Notes: a model not told the origin generated them from the letters alone. 64,000 bases of DNA from Franzmannia pantelleriensis (GCF_900102875.1 NZ_FNGH01000009.1:1-64000); one strand, 5' to 3'. Shown: positions 1 to 8,667, numbered from the stretch's first letter. Translations and numbers: made by a program.

Positions 1-78
1 CAGTCCATCGATCTGTTTGCGCATGTCGACCGGCTCGCGGCACAGGTAGACGCGCAGCCGGGTATCCGGCCGGATCAT
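1..78 (-). CDS. tnpB: IS66 accessory protein TnpB (N-terminal 26 codons, truncated by window edge)
   Basis: The open frame starts with ATG at 78-76 and runs off the left end. The visible N-terminus begins MIRPDTRLRVYLCREPVDM and continues RKQIDGL, which is characteristic of the IS66 Orf2/TnpB family (usually about 110-120 residues). Its start codon overlaps the stop codon of the upstream tnpA-like gene as ATGA, so the two are likely translationally coupled. TnpB is required for transposition of many IS66 elements, but its biochemical role is poorly defined. Whether it is complete cannot be judged here. Confidence 0.85.
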   Translation of the reverse strand, partial: MIRPDTRLRVYLCREPVDMRKQIDGL

Positions 79-284
79 CGAGCCACCTCCACGGCGACGA
101 AGCGCAGCGGCCGATGGCGAGGTGGCACGAGCACACCCTGCACCACCAGGCGCTGCTCCCACGCCAGCAGTGACGCCAGCTCCAATCCTTGCTCCTCGGC
201 ATACTCGCTCAACGCCATCTGCCGGGAGGAGGCATGGAACAGGTGGCCCAGCCAGAAGGCCTGTGTCGAGGTCAGGTCAGTCAT
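75..284 (-). CDS. IS66 accessory protein TnpA-like
   Basis: A 69-residue protein starting MTDLTSTQAFWLGHL. I chose ATG at 284-282 over an upstream in-frame start because AAGGAGG lies about six bases before it. The segment LSEYAEEQGLELASLLAWEQ resembles the helix-turn-helix-like core of IS66 TnpA proteins (often annotated as IS66 element accessory protein TnpA), but the protein is shorter than the usual 90-130 residues. It ends in an ATGA overlap with tnpB and lies inside the element's right inverted repeat. A role in transposition is inferred from this position and weak family resemblance. Confidence 0.7.
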   Translation of the reverse strand: MTDLTSTQAFWLGHLFHASSRQMALSEYAEEQGLELASLLAWEQRLVVQGVLVPPRHRPLRFVAVEVAR

Positions 285-364
285 GATGCCCTCCTTGCTA
301 TCGGATGACACCAGTCTGACGGGCGCTACTCAGCTGCAGAAGATGGGGTTTGTGGAGCGCTTAC

Positions 365-477
365 GGTGGAAGAGATGCTGGAGATGGAGCGCGAAGCGCT
401 TATTCAGATGCTATTACCTTAATGTCTTATCAGCGCCTAGGTGTAGGGTCCCGGATGATCGGCGGCGCGGCTGCGGT
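365..477. other. Gap between the IS66 end and the SixA-CHAD gene
   Basis: This short stretch contains no complete gene. A plus-strand frame continues out of the IS junction and reads VEEMLEMEREALIQMLLP before a TAA at about 418. It could be the 3' tail of a gene cut by the IS66 insertion, but the piece is too short to identify. No terminator for the minus-strand SixA-CHAD gene stands out. Confidence 0.3.
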
Positions 478-1860
478 TCAGGCGTTCAGCGGGGCGAGCG
501 CCATGATCGCCTCGCGCTGGGCGTCCTTCTCGGTCTGGAGGGTGGCCTGCCAGGCGGCGATATCAGCGCTGGCGTCGGCGGGGGCCGCGCCGCTCTCGAC
601 GAAGGCGGCCAGCCAGGCTTCCCGAGTGCAGAGATCCTGGAGCTCCCCCAGTAGGGTCTGGCGCTGCTTCAGGTCGGCCAGCAGCGCACGATGGCGCTTC
701 GGTTGCAGCTCGGCCAGGTAACGGATGCGCTTTACGGTCTTGCGCAGGTCGTGGAAGGCCTGGTCCGGGGCCTCAAGCGAGAGGGCGACAAGGTCGCGGT
801 TGTGGCCGGCGATGCGCTCGGCGAGTACCGCTTCGATCCGCGCCGGGGTTATCCGGACCAGGGCTTTACGGAACGCTTCACCCTCGAGGTAGACCTGCCA
901 GGCTTGCATCTCCGCGACATAGTCCGGCTGGCGAAGCTGCTGGCAGAGCCGCTGATGCTCCCCGCGGGCCCGCTCGCTCAGCCAGCCGTGGAGGGCACGG
1001 TGCGTGCCCTCCTCCGTGGCGCGCGGCGCGGCTGCCAGGCGCGCCAGGAAGACATCGAGGTCGCGCAGGTCGCTGGTGTCCTGGGCGCGCCGCTTGAGGT
1101 GCTTGAGGTGGCACTTCAGGCCGGGCACCTTGTCGCACCTAGGGGCGCGGGCGGTGGCCAGTAGCGCCTCGCCGATGGCGCGACTGCGGCGCAGGTTGAC
1201 CCGGTACTGGTGCAAGAATTCGGGGTCAGCACCGACCATCACCCCGGGCTCGAGGGCCCTGACCAGGGCGTAGAGATGCTCAAGCTGCATCTGGAGGCAG
1301 CCAGCCAGGTCGGCCTTGCCCTGCGCGCGCGGCGTGGGGGCACGGCGCTGAAAGAGCGCGTGGCTGGCCGCCGCCGGCACCAGGCTGGCGGCAAGCCGAG
1401 CGCAATCCGGCGCGAGTGCCTGCCAAGGGACAGCCGGCAGGACGAGATGCAGCAGACCGCCGGTGGGCAGCCGGTCTGGCGCGTCATGGCAGAGCCAACG
1501 GCCGAGCTCCACCAGGGCCGGGTTGTGGCCGATCACCAGCACCCGCTCGGTCGGGTCGGGAAGGCGCTTCACCCAGTCAAGCAGCGCCTCCCCCTCGAAG
1601 GCGTAGAGGGAATCCTGGCGGTGGGCCCGTGCGGCCAGGCCCAGGGTGGGTACGGCGGCATCAAGAGCCGCCAGGGTCTCCCAGGTGCGCCGCGCGCTGC
1701 TGACGTGGATCTCACCCGCCAGGGCGCCCCAGCGCTGCAGGGGGCCGGCCATGGCGGCGGCCTGTCGCTGCCCGCGCCGGCGCAGCGGCCGCTGGTGGTC
1801 GCTCATGTCGCCGCTAGCCTGGCGAGCCTTGGCGTGACGCATCAGGAAGAGGTGGCGCAT
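478..1860 (-). CDS. SixA-type histidine phosphatase fused to a CHAD domain
   Basis: A 460-residue two-domain protein. Residues 1 to about 150 form a SixA-like histidine phosphatase: the catalytic signature LMRHAKA is at the N-terminus and the second histidine lies in VIGHNPALVEL. Residues from about 185 to the end form a CHAD domain, with the paired basic-histidine motifs FLHQYRVNLRRSRA and FHDLRKTVKRIRYL that line the phosphate-binding pore. CHAD domains bind inorganic polyphosphate, and SixA phosphatases remove phosphate from phosphohistidine proteins. The fusion therefore suggests a phosphatase recruited to, or sensing, polyphosphate; that is inference. The start is the first ATG, preceded by GGAGACC. 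It stands alone between an IS66 end and the AT-rich region. Confidence 0.85.
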   Translation of the reverse strand: MRHLFLMRHAKARQASGDMSDHQRPLRRRGQRQAAAMAGPLQRWGALAGEIHVSSARRTWETLAALDAAVPTLGLAARAHRQDSLYAFEGEALLDWVKRLPDPTERVLVIGHNPALVELGRWLCHDAPDRLPTGGLLHLVLPAVPWQALAPDCARLAASLVPAAASHALFQRRAPTPRAQGKADLAGCLQMQLEHLYALVRALEPGVMVGADPEFLHQYRVNLRRSRAIGEALLATARAPRCDKVPGLKCHLKHLKRRAQDTSDLRDLDVFLARLAAAPRATEEGTHRALHGWLSERARGEHQRLCQQLRQPDYVAEMQAWQVYLEGEAFRKALVRITPARIEAVLAERIAGHNRDLVALSLEAPDQAFHDLRKTVKRIRYLAELQPKRHRALLADLKQRQTLLGELQDLCTREAWLAAFVESGAAPADASADIAAWQATLQTEKDAQREAIMALAPLNA

Positions 1861-1895
1861 GGTGGGTCTCCAGCAAACCGCTCATGCTGCCAAGC

Positions 1896-2009
1896 TTAGG
1901 CCAAGCCGGGCACGCGCTCGACCTTCATCAGGGCTTCACCCTCGGCCCCGCCACCGGCGAACTGCTCGCCCAGATAATGGATGGCGAAACGCCTGAGGTG
2001 AATATGGCA
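1896..2009 (-). pseudogene. Possible C-terminal gene remnant at the edge of the AT-rich region
   Basis: A GC-rich minus-strand frame ends HLRRFAIHYLGEQFAGGG followed by AEGEALMKVERVPGLA and a stop. The pattern of a basic strand, then YLGE, then a glycine-rich turn is vaguely like the tail of hotdog-fold thioesterases, but this is only an impression. Upstream of about 2009 the frame loses any protein-like character and base composition falls towards the AT-rich block. It is therefore best read as a chromosomal gene truncated where the AT-rich DNA entered. Function unassigned. Confidence 0.25.
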
Positions 2010-2123
2010 CCGTTCCGGGTTGATCGCTTCTGAAAGCAAAGCGGGCCCCCTTGAGGCGCACGCTTGTTTGATGCTTGTGTGTGATGTGACGGTATTCACC
2101 TGACAGCCACCGCTCCTATGAAA

Positions 2124-2600
2124 TTAGATTGAGAGTGTTTCATATCTAACCCTCCTACCTTCAGAGTATTTTTGCTTCTTGCGAGCATACCCATCGAGCT
2201 TTTGTTCAATTTCGGCCGCTTCATCAATTCCTAGCCTAGTGAGAAATGACAACTTTTTTCCAATTCCATTTAAGGAAGTACCAAAGCTAATACCGCCGTC
2301 TTCGGACAACCACCAGCGATCGTGAATTGGTAGTTCCCAATCCATACCTTCTGCGCCAGCAAAGATCATCTCTACCGAAGGCAAGTCCCCTGTACTTACG
2401 TATTCGTTCCAATAGTTCACGATAGAATCTATAATATCTCCTTGGCACACGGATTCAATTTTTCTCTTCTGTCGTAGTGTTGTCATTATAGTCAACTTAA
2501 AGTCGGGATCTTTATTAGTCACTTGACCAACAAAGCCAAAGTCTTCAATTGAGAAGTATGGGTCAAAGATGAACAACTCATCTCCTCTCAACTCTTCCAC
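2124..2600 (-). pseudogene. Fragment 4: phospholipase-D-like C-terminal domain
   Basis: The open frame runs from the TAA at 2681-2679 to the stop at 2124; the first usable start is GTG at 2600-2598, giving 158 residues. The protein reads DELFIFDPYFSIEDFGFVGQ, then a strand ending TIMTT, and later IHDRWWLSEDG and GTSLNGIGKK. This DPYF / HDR...GTSLNG pattern resembles the non-canonical PLD-like domain found at the C-terminus of some bacterial defence and AAA/STAND proteins. A classical HxK(x4)D motif is not evident. The frame upstream of the GTG continues back in register to fragment 3 (residues EAVDKENSISVDVNEREKA), so this was probably not an independent gene. It may still be translated separately. 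Confidence 0.55.
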
Positions 2601-2678
2601 CCAGCTTCTTACGAAGGCAATCGCCTTTTCTCTCTCGTTAACATCAACCGAAATAGAATTTTCCTTGTCTACGGCCTC

Positions 2679-3560
2679 TTATTTATACTTATCTCTAACT
2701 TCTAGCTTATATATTTTTGAAAAAGAAGTCGTGCACAAATGAAGCACATTAAATATTGGCCGAATGTATTTTTGCGAATTATTTCTACCCTGGTACTTAC
2801 TCCCCAGCATGTGTATATAGTAACTAAGCAATGGATACATGCCTTCGTAATCGTAACCAGCAACCCCCTTTAAGAAAAAACCATAGCTACTCGATTTAAC
2901 TGGAGGATGATTGCCAGCATTTAACTTACCTAACATTTGCCAAGCAAGATCAGCGTACTTATCCTGATCAGGGGTAGAGGCTATATCTTCAACCTCTGGA
3001 TCAAACTTCTTTTTCTCTTCTGCTTCTTTCTTCTTCTTGATGATATTTTTCTCAAGAATAGCTTTTCTAGCAGGATCGTCATTGTATACCGTAGACAAAG
3101 CATCCGGAAAATCTTCATCAATTCCATACGCTGCATCAATCAACGATAATCTATAGCTATAATGCTCTTCGCTTTCCTCATGGGAGGATAACACAAAAGC
3201 CATCTTCAAACATTTTTTTGCAAAAACCTTGTTTGTCCTTTTCGAGATATTAATAAGGTATTCATATCTGGTCATTTTGTCAGAAAAGGAAGGTATGTCA
3301 GAAATAAGCGATAAAGACTCTTCGAATGCCTCATTCCTCTCTTTTTGGAGCGATACTGGCATTAGCTCAGCCAGAGTAGCTATAACGAAAGAGCGGTCAG
3401 ATACATTAGGGATTTTTCTCGCCTCTTCCAATATACTTTTCCATTCTTGGACATTCTTACTCTCCTCAACACTTAACCGTATGGCTTTAGAGCAAATTTT
3501 ATACCCCTCGTGTACTATACCAATGTTCTTGGGGAATAAACTCTCTTCAAAAGAGATCAA
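2679..3560 (-). pseudogene. Fragment 3: helical region of the STAND protein
   Basis: An open frame of 293 residues if begun at TTG (3560-3558), the first usable start downstream of fragment 2. The frame stays open upstream through the A-run near 3602-3608, so it can be entered by a -1 shift from fragment 2. The sequence is helix-rich with TPR-like spacing and a lysine/glutamate stretch (IIKKKKEAEEKKKF). No catalytic motif is visible. It ends at TAA (2681-2679), and the same frame continues beyond as fragment 4. Base composition is strongly AT-rich. I infer that it is an internal piece of the large gene, because no Shine-Dalgarno sequence precedes the TTG. Confidence 0.55.
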
Positions 3561-3592
3561 CTTTGCAAGTATGGAATTAAATTGTGGCTCAC

Positions 3593-5359
3593 TTAAAGAC
3601 CTTTTTTTCTAAGGTTCAACACGACCCTCGCTACCTCATACAAATAAAAAAAGGCAGAGGAGTCTTCACAAAGGAGATCAATGAGTTCAAGCAGGCATTC
3701 AACATCAACAAAAGAAATATCATAATCATGGTTCTTAACTGGGTCGAACGGATCACCAATTATACAATCACGAAGCAAATATTCGATACATCGACCAATT
3801 ATTCTATCATGCATGAACACATCGTTTCTCTTAACCTGTTCAATAAGCTTTGCCGCTGATACTTGGCTGCACTTATATACTACTGGAGCTGCAAGATAAA
3901 CGCAGGTTAAATACTGTGTTGTATATTTACCCCCTAAGCTATCAAATAGAGGAAGGATATGATCTTCTATTATTTTTCTTGCCTCACCTTCCTTTGAATT
4001 TTTCTGGAACACTGATACCAATCTTGAAAGCTGCTTTGCTCTTAATCCAACACTAGATATTTTCCCAATTTGCTCAAGAAGTACTATTACATCATCTTCA
4101 TCGTACGTACTGCTTCTTACAAGAAAAAACAACGACCGGATCTGCAAGTCAATGGAGGATACATAAGCATGCAACACCTCCTCATTATCTACGCTTGCTT
4201 CTCTTCTTAAATCGATTGCACGCTGTACATATTCTTCGGATAAGCTAGTATCACTCTGGCTTACTACATTTGATATCTTGAAGGCGTGATCAATTCTCAC
4301 ACACTCACCATCTAAATGGTCCCACGCTTGGATCATGCTATCTCTTAGCTTACTTTCTTGTTCTTCAAGAGTTATTTTCTTGTTTCTTAACAACTGGATC
4401 AAATTTGAGGAAAATTTGCATATATTAGAGCTGTTTTTTGAACGCAAAGCCAGCTTAACCACTTTCTTAAAGTCATTCTTTGATATGGGTTCATGTTTAC
4501 TTAAGTGGCTAATGACATGCAAAATACATTCATCTCTATGCTGTGGAACCCGAATATGGCGTATTTCTTGGCACAGAGCATCAATCGAAACTGAGCTTTC
4601 TACATTGTCATTAACATAGTAATCACAATAGCTACTTATAGAGAAGCTTTTTGCTTCAGACTTCCTGAACTCGGTATTTAGTTTATTGGTCCACGCCAAA
4701 GCGTTTTTTAAATCATATAGGGACTCGTAGAAAAAGGCCTCTTTAAGGATGTCGAACTGATTTGCCGTGCTATTTATAACTTGATTAAAATAGTCTTGCT
4801 TACTTTCACTAATCTGGCCACACAAAACCTCGTCATCATTTACTCTACTTCCAAGTAGGCTTAGTGCTGCTAAAGCGACGGCTTTATCTTGAACACTATC
4901 AGTAATATAGCTATATATATATTGACAAGTAATAGATTCAATCCCATGCTTTTTTTCGAAATCGCTGATATTTAAAAGCATTTCAACAAGACTTACAGTC
5001 GGACCAACCCGCTTAGCTGTTTGAATTTGCGCCTTTATTTTATTATATGTTTCCTCTACTCTATAGCTCATATCTAAATAAGGTAGGCAGGAGCAAACAT
5101 CAGAGTAAAATGCGGCGGTGGCTGAATAATCAGTAGTTTTAATAGAAAGATCTATTACATACTCGAGGAGTTTATCATTCCCTTTACGCTTAGGAGATGA
5201 TTTAATCCAATTCCTAAGTATAAATATTCGATCACCAACCTTTTCAATATTCTCTAAGCCATCAATTATTTTATCGGCAGGCTTTCCTTCTTTAAAAAGC
5301 CGTATAGTGTCGATTGCTTTCCTTTCCCCCACTGTCAAGCTAGTTGGAGTATCAGCGGC
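3593..5359 (-). pseudogene. Fragment 2: repeat-like middle of the STAND protein
   Basis: About 588 codons from the IS3 left edge (first codons GCC GCT GAT ACT) to TAA at 3595-3593. The frame can be read further back into the IS element, but that part is antisense IS sequence and not host coding. The protein is a long run of amphipathic helices of roughly 35-residue period with many ALDL/AL-type repeats, consistent with a TPR-like or helical-repeat sensor region, although no repeat consensus is firm. Near the end, AGA AAA AAA GGT followed by CTT TAA forms an A-AAA-AAA-G slippery heptamer just before the stop; a -1 shift would continue into fragment 3. It has lost its start region because of the IS. 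Confidence 0.6.
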
Positions 5360-5398
5360 TGTTAGACTCTGAACCATGTGGGGCGTGACGAGGTTCCG

Positions 5399-5890
5399 AT
5401 GAAGTACTCCGACGAGCGCCGAGAAGCCATCCTCAAGAAGCTGCTCCCGCCGCACAACCGCACGGTGGCGGAGGTGGCCCAGGAAGAAGGCATCTCCGCG
5501 GCGACGCTGTACAACTGGCGCAAGAAAGCTCGGCAAGCGGGCCGTCTCCTGCCTGACCAGAGCGATGATCCCGAGGGCTGGAGCTCGCAGGACAAGTTCC
5601 ATGCCGTGCTCGAAACGGCGGCCCTCAGTGAGGCTGAGCGTGCCGAGTACTGCCGGCAGCGCGGCCTCTATCCTGAGCAGATCCAGCGCTGGCGGGCGAG
5701 CTGCGAAGGCGCCAACGACCGGAGCGATGCCGCCTCCAAGCAGCAGAGTGAAGCCCGCAAGGCGGACTGCCAGGAAAACAAGGAGCTCAAGCGTGAGCTC
5801 CGCCGCAAGGAGGCCGCCCTCGCGGAAACCGCTGCGCTGCTGGCATTGAGAAAAAAGGCCCGAGCGATCTGGGGGGACGAGGACGAATGA
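5399..5890 (+). CDS. IS3-family transposase OrfA (helix-turn-helix subunit)
   Basis: A 163-residue protein starting MKYSDERREAILKKLLPP. ATG at 5399 is preceded by GAGG at proper spacing and is preferred over an upstream GTG-type start near the inverted repeat. Residues about 20-45 (RTVAEVAQEEGISAATLYNW) form the HTH that recognises the terminal repeats. The C-terminal third is a charged coiled coil (ENKELKRELRRKEAALAETA), the leucine-zipper-like part typical of IS3 OrfA. It is longer than the usual 90-110 residues. Its stop overlaps the orfB start as ATGA, so orfB is probably expressed by coupled initiation and not by the -1 frameshift used by IS911-type elements. Confidence 0.9.
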   Translation: MKYSDERREAILKKLLPPHNRTVAEVAQEEGISAATLYNWRKKARQAGRLLPDQSDDPEGWSSQDKFHAVLETAALSEAERAEYCRQRGLYPEQIQRWRASCEGANDRSDAASKQQSEARKADCQENKELKRELRRKEAALAETAALLALRKKARAIWGDEDE

Positions 5891-6951
5891 TCAGCACTTC
5901 AGATCGCCAGGACGCCCTACAGCTGATCGATGAGGCGCGTGCCGAGGGAGCCCGCCTGCAAGCTGCATGTGCAGAGCTCGGCATCGGCACCAACACCTAC
6001 CGCCGCTGGGCGCGAGGTGATCAGGATCGCCGGCCTCAGGCCGTGCGGCCTGTCCCGCGCCATGCCCTGTCGCCGGAGGAGCGTCAGCAGGTGCTGGAGA
6101 TCTGCCATCGTCCCGAGTTCGCCAGCCTACCGCCCGGGCAGATCGTGCCGCGGCTGCTGGACGAGGAAGGTCTCTACGTGGCGTCAGAATCCAGCTACTA
6201 TCGCGTCCTCCGGGCGCATGGCGAGCAGTACCATCGTGGCCGCGCTCGTGCCCCACGCCCCAAGGGCGATCCTCAGCGACACCGCGTGACACGCCCCAAT
6301 ACCTGTTGGAGCTGGGATGTGACGTATTTGCCGACCCAGGTGCGTGGACAGTTCTACTACCTCTACATGATCGTCGACATCTACAGCCGCAAGATCGTCG
6401 ATGCCGAGGTCTTCGACCAGGAGTCCATGGTCAACAGCAGCGAGGTCATCCAGCGCGCCGTGCTGCGTGAGAGCTGCATCAACCAGCCGCTGGTGTTACA
6501 CGCCGACAACGGCTCCGCCATGAAGGGCTCGACGCTCCAGGCGACACTGCAGAGACTGAACATCACCCCGTCGTACAGCCGCCCCCGCGTCTCCAACGAC
6601 AACGCCTTCTCGGAGTCGCTGTTTCGGACCTGCAAGTACCGGCCCGACTACCCGATAGACGGCTACGAGAGCCTGTCAGCGGCGCAGCGCTGGGTGACCG
6701 GCTTCGTGCATTGGTACAACCACGAACATCGCCACAGCGCCATTCGGTTCGTCACACCGGGCGAACGACATGCCGGCCAGGATAACGAGGTGCTGGCAAG
6801 GCGAGACGCCATCTATGCCGAGGCGAAACGGCAACATCCCTGTCGGTGGAGCGGTGCCACCCGCAACTGGTCACCGCGCCGGACGGTCTGGCTGAACCCG
6901 GACCAGGAAGACCCGCTGGTTCAGCGTGATCAGTGGTTAGAAGCCGCCTGA
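5887..6951 (+). CDS. IS3-family transposase OrfB (DDE integrase)
   Basis: A 354-residue transposase with an N-terminal HTH-like segment (IDEARAEGARLQAACAELGI) and an rve integrase core. The expected acidic triad is visible: Asp in SWDVTYLPTQ, Asp in LHADNGSAMKG and Glu in NDNAFSESLFRT. All key residues are intact, so the enzyme is probably active. The stop codon TGA lies about 15 bp before the right inverted-repeat tip. The protein cuts and joins element ends together with OrfA. Confidence 0.95.
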   Translation: MISTSDRQDALQLIDEARAEGARLQAACAELGIGTNTYRRWARGDQDRRPQAVRPVPRHALSPEERQQVLEICHRPEFASLPPGQIVPRLLDEEGLYVASESSYYRVLRAHGEQYHRGRARAPRPKGDPQRHRVTRPNTCWSWDVTYLPTQVRGQFYYLYMIVDIYSRKIVDAEVFDQESMVNSSEVIQRAVLRESCINQPLVLHADNGSAMKGSTLQATLQRLNITPSYSRPRVSNDNAFSESLFRTCKYRPDYPIDGYESLSAAQRWVTGFVHWYNHEHRHSAIRFVTPGERHAGQDNEVLARRDAIYAEAKRQHPCRWSGATRNWSPRRTVWLNPDQEDPLVQRDQWLEAA

Positions 6952-6966
6952 TTCCAGGTTCCAACA

Positions 6967-8667
6967 AGCTTGACAGGCATCGCTTTTCTTTTCACTAAAA
7001 TTTTTGATTTCTATTTCACCATCAAATGCATCAGGTTTCTTTTGCAATGCATGTAAAGTAAATCGAAAAAAAGCATATTCAGACTTATTTTCACCTCCCC
7101 CTCCCATTTGGTCGATTTGATTTATGAGCGACATCGCTTTTGCTGAATCAAAAGGCAGTAAGTCCATAGCGATATCTAAGGTTTTTTCTACTCCTAAACT
7201 TTCCGGGCTTATCCCTTGAAATAGAGTTTCTATTTGAAGCTCAATACTCTCTGGCAAGGGTTTCTCTTTTTCTTTGTAGTCAGCTGCTATCATGCACAAA
7301 ATTTGCAACTGCTCTTCTTTAGACGCAGCACCATGAGCCAAATCTAAAGCAGTTTTAACATCCTCTTTAATAAGAAAGTTTTTCAACTCACTCTTCAAGA
7401 GAGATGAAGTTTTTATTCCAGTCACGAGAGACTTTAAAAAGCTAAAGCGTAGCATTTCAAGCTCATTATCCTCTGCACATGAAATCCCCAAATCCAACTG
7501 CCTAAACAAGTCATTCAAACTTTTTGACTCACTCAAAAGCAGCTCTAGGTTTTCATTTGATAAGTGACTAATAACTGCCTGAGTATCACCTAGGTCATTG
7601 AAGTAGCTTGGCAGAGAAGATAGACTATCTAGGCTTTTTGGAGTTTTGGTCATTATGTTTGTTATATATCTCAGCGACTTCATTCGTAAGTCTTTTAGCT
7701 TCTTCCTGGCGAACTTTGCGAAGCCTACTGATCTGAATTTTGCATGCTTATCAGTTACATGTAAAAAGCTAATACACTCCGCCTCTATTATACTTTCATA
7801 ACGCATGCCAATCTCTAGAGAAATTTGTTCAAGACTCAAAGATGTCTTGGAAAAAGCAAGTATTCCTAGAAATTCTTTATACTTCTCCACAACACTCTCT
7901 GATCTACTCCACTCCTCTTCAAACAAGCCTTCTGTATCTTCCACATCCATCTGTAAAATATCATCGATTGTTACTCCTTGCTCAGTTAGCCTTTTTATAG
8001 AACTGAGCATCTCTGGCGTTGCTCTGAAAGAATTCAGGAGCACTCTCAGCTTATCATCACCAATGCCAGGTAATAGCTTTTTAGTCTCCTCAAGTGAAAA
8101 CAAATCTATATTAATTGATTTTGTTTTCCTAGACTTTATACTTTTTTCAAGCATCCCTTTTTTAGCGGAAAAGAGGAACTTTATATTTTTCTTTCCAATA
8201 GGTAAGTAGTCTAAAAGATCTTTGATGTAGCTATCATCATCATCAGGTATTTGATCTAGTCCATCCATTACAACATAAAGCTCTTTATTATGCTTTTTTA
8301 TTATATACTCCAGCGTGCCGAAATTTTTTACCATCTCCTTTTTATCAAATATACCATTAGTAATATCAACATCTTGATTTAAGTAAATCTTAACTTGTAA
8401 TATTATATCCCTTATAAGCGACTCTAAGTAGTAAGAATATTTATTGATAGGATCGATAGATAAAACAATGCTGCTCTTTTCGTGTCTACTAAAGAACTCC
8501 GCAAGCACTGAGGTCTTACCGAAACCTTCTTCGCCATAAACAAATACTACGTCATTAGCATCCAAATACATCTCAATAGTATTTATCAAACCATCCCTTG
8601 AAACATGCCCCTTAAACTCAGGGAAAGAATAATTTGAATAATCAGCCGGCACAACAATTGAGCTCAT
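6967..8667 (-). pseudogene. Fragment 1: STAND-type NTPase module (N-terminal part)
   Basis: Starts at ATG 8667-8665 (MSSIVVPADYSNYSF), preceded by GGGTGAATCT. Earlier in-frame starts lie inside the guaA terminator and are unlikely. About 567 codons of host sequence follow before the IS3 edge; translation would read into the IS for a few residues and stop. The Walker A motif is VYGEEGFGKTSVLAEF (about residues 42-57), the Walker B motif is LYVVMDGLDQIP, and a sensor-like KFLFSAKKG follows. A winged-helix-like segment comes next (FLGILAFSKTSLSLEQI), then helical sequence. These are hallmarks of NACHT/STAND P-loop switches. Codon use is AT-rich, unlike its neighbours. Confidence 0.7.

Larger units (their letters stand above)
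1..364 (-). mobile_element. IS66-family insertion sequence, one end only (rest lies outside the window)
   Basis: Two coupled accessory genes read leftwards (TnpA-like, then the start of TnpB), and the right edge of the element is marked by CGCTTAC at 358-364. Read on the minus strand this is GTAAGCGCTCC, which agrees with the GTAAGCG tip of IS66-family inverted repeats. The large transposase gene tnpC and the other end would lie left of position 1. The expected 8-bp target duplication would begin at 365 (GGTGGAAG), but it cannot be confirmed without the other flank. Confidence 0.8.
5360..6966 (+). mobile_element. IS3-family insertion sequence, complete (about 1.6 kb)
   Basis: Imperfect terminal inverted repeats start TGTTAGACTCTGAAC at 5360 and TGTTGGAACCTGGAA on the minus strand from 6966, both with the 5'-TG tip usual for IS3. 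Inside are orfA and orfB, both apparently intact. The flanking trinucleotides are GGC (5357-5359) and AGC (6967-6969), an imperfect 3-bp duplication. If the left edge is instead 5357, the flanks are an exact AGC/AGC (5354-5356 and 6967-6969). Either way, the element splits the STAND gene without shifting its frame. Its GC content matches the chromosome, in contrast to the AT-rich host gene, so it probably arrived later from a resident copy. Confidence 0.9.
2124..8667 (-). pseudogene. Giant STAND-NTPase / PLD-like gene, broken by IS3, a frame change and a stop
   Basis: Four minus-strand fragments fit end to end into one reading frame of about 1,640 codons. The order is: an N-terminal NTPase part (8667-6967); an IS3 element (6966-5360), with frame preserved across it once a 3-bp target copy is removed; a middle part (5359-3593); a -1 frame change at seven A (T run 3602-3608); a third part (to 2679); an in-frame TAA (2681-2679); and a C-terminal phospholipase-D-like part (to 2124). 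All of it is AT-rich in a GC-rich chromosome, which indicates horizontal origin. A STAND NTPase core with a long repeat region and a terminal effector-like domain is the architecture of many anti-phage NLR-like proteins (Avs and relatives). Assignment to defence is inference, and I know of no named system with exactly this order. Confidence 0.7.

Noticed and set aside
1210-1899. Plus-strand frame opposite the SixA-CHAD gene
   Set aside because: Shadow frame; the minus strand carries clear RHG and CHAD motifs.
2000-2130. Repeat of the guaA 3' end as an attachment site at the far edge of the AT-rich block
   Set aside because: I looked for the guaA tail (ATTGAGTGGGAG) near the left boundary and did not find a convincing copy.
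5360-5602. Extension of the STAND fragment 2 frame into the IS3 element
   Set aside because: The first about 80 residues of the open frame are antisense IS3 orfA; host coding sequence begins at the IS edge.
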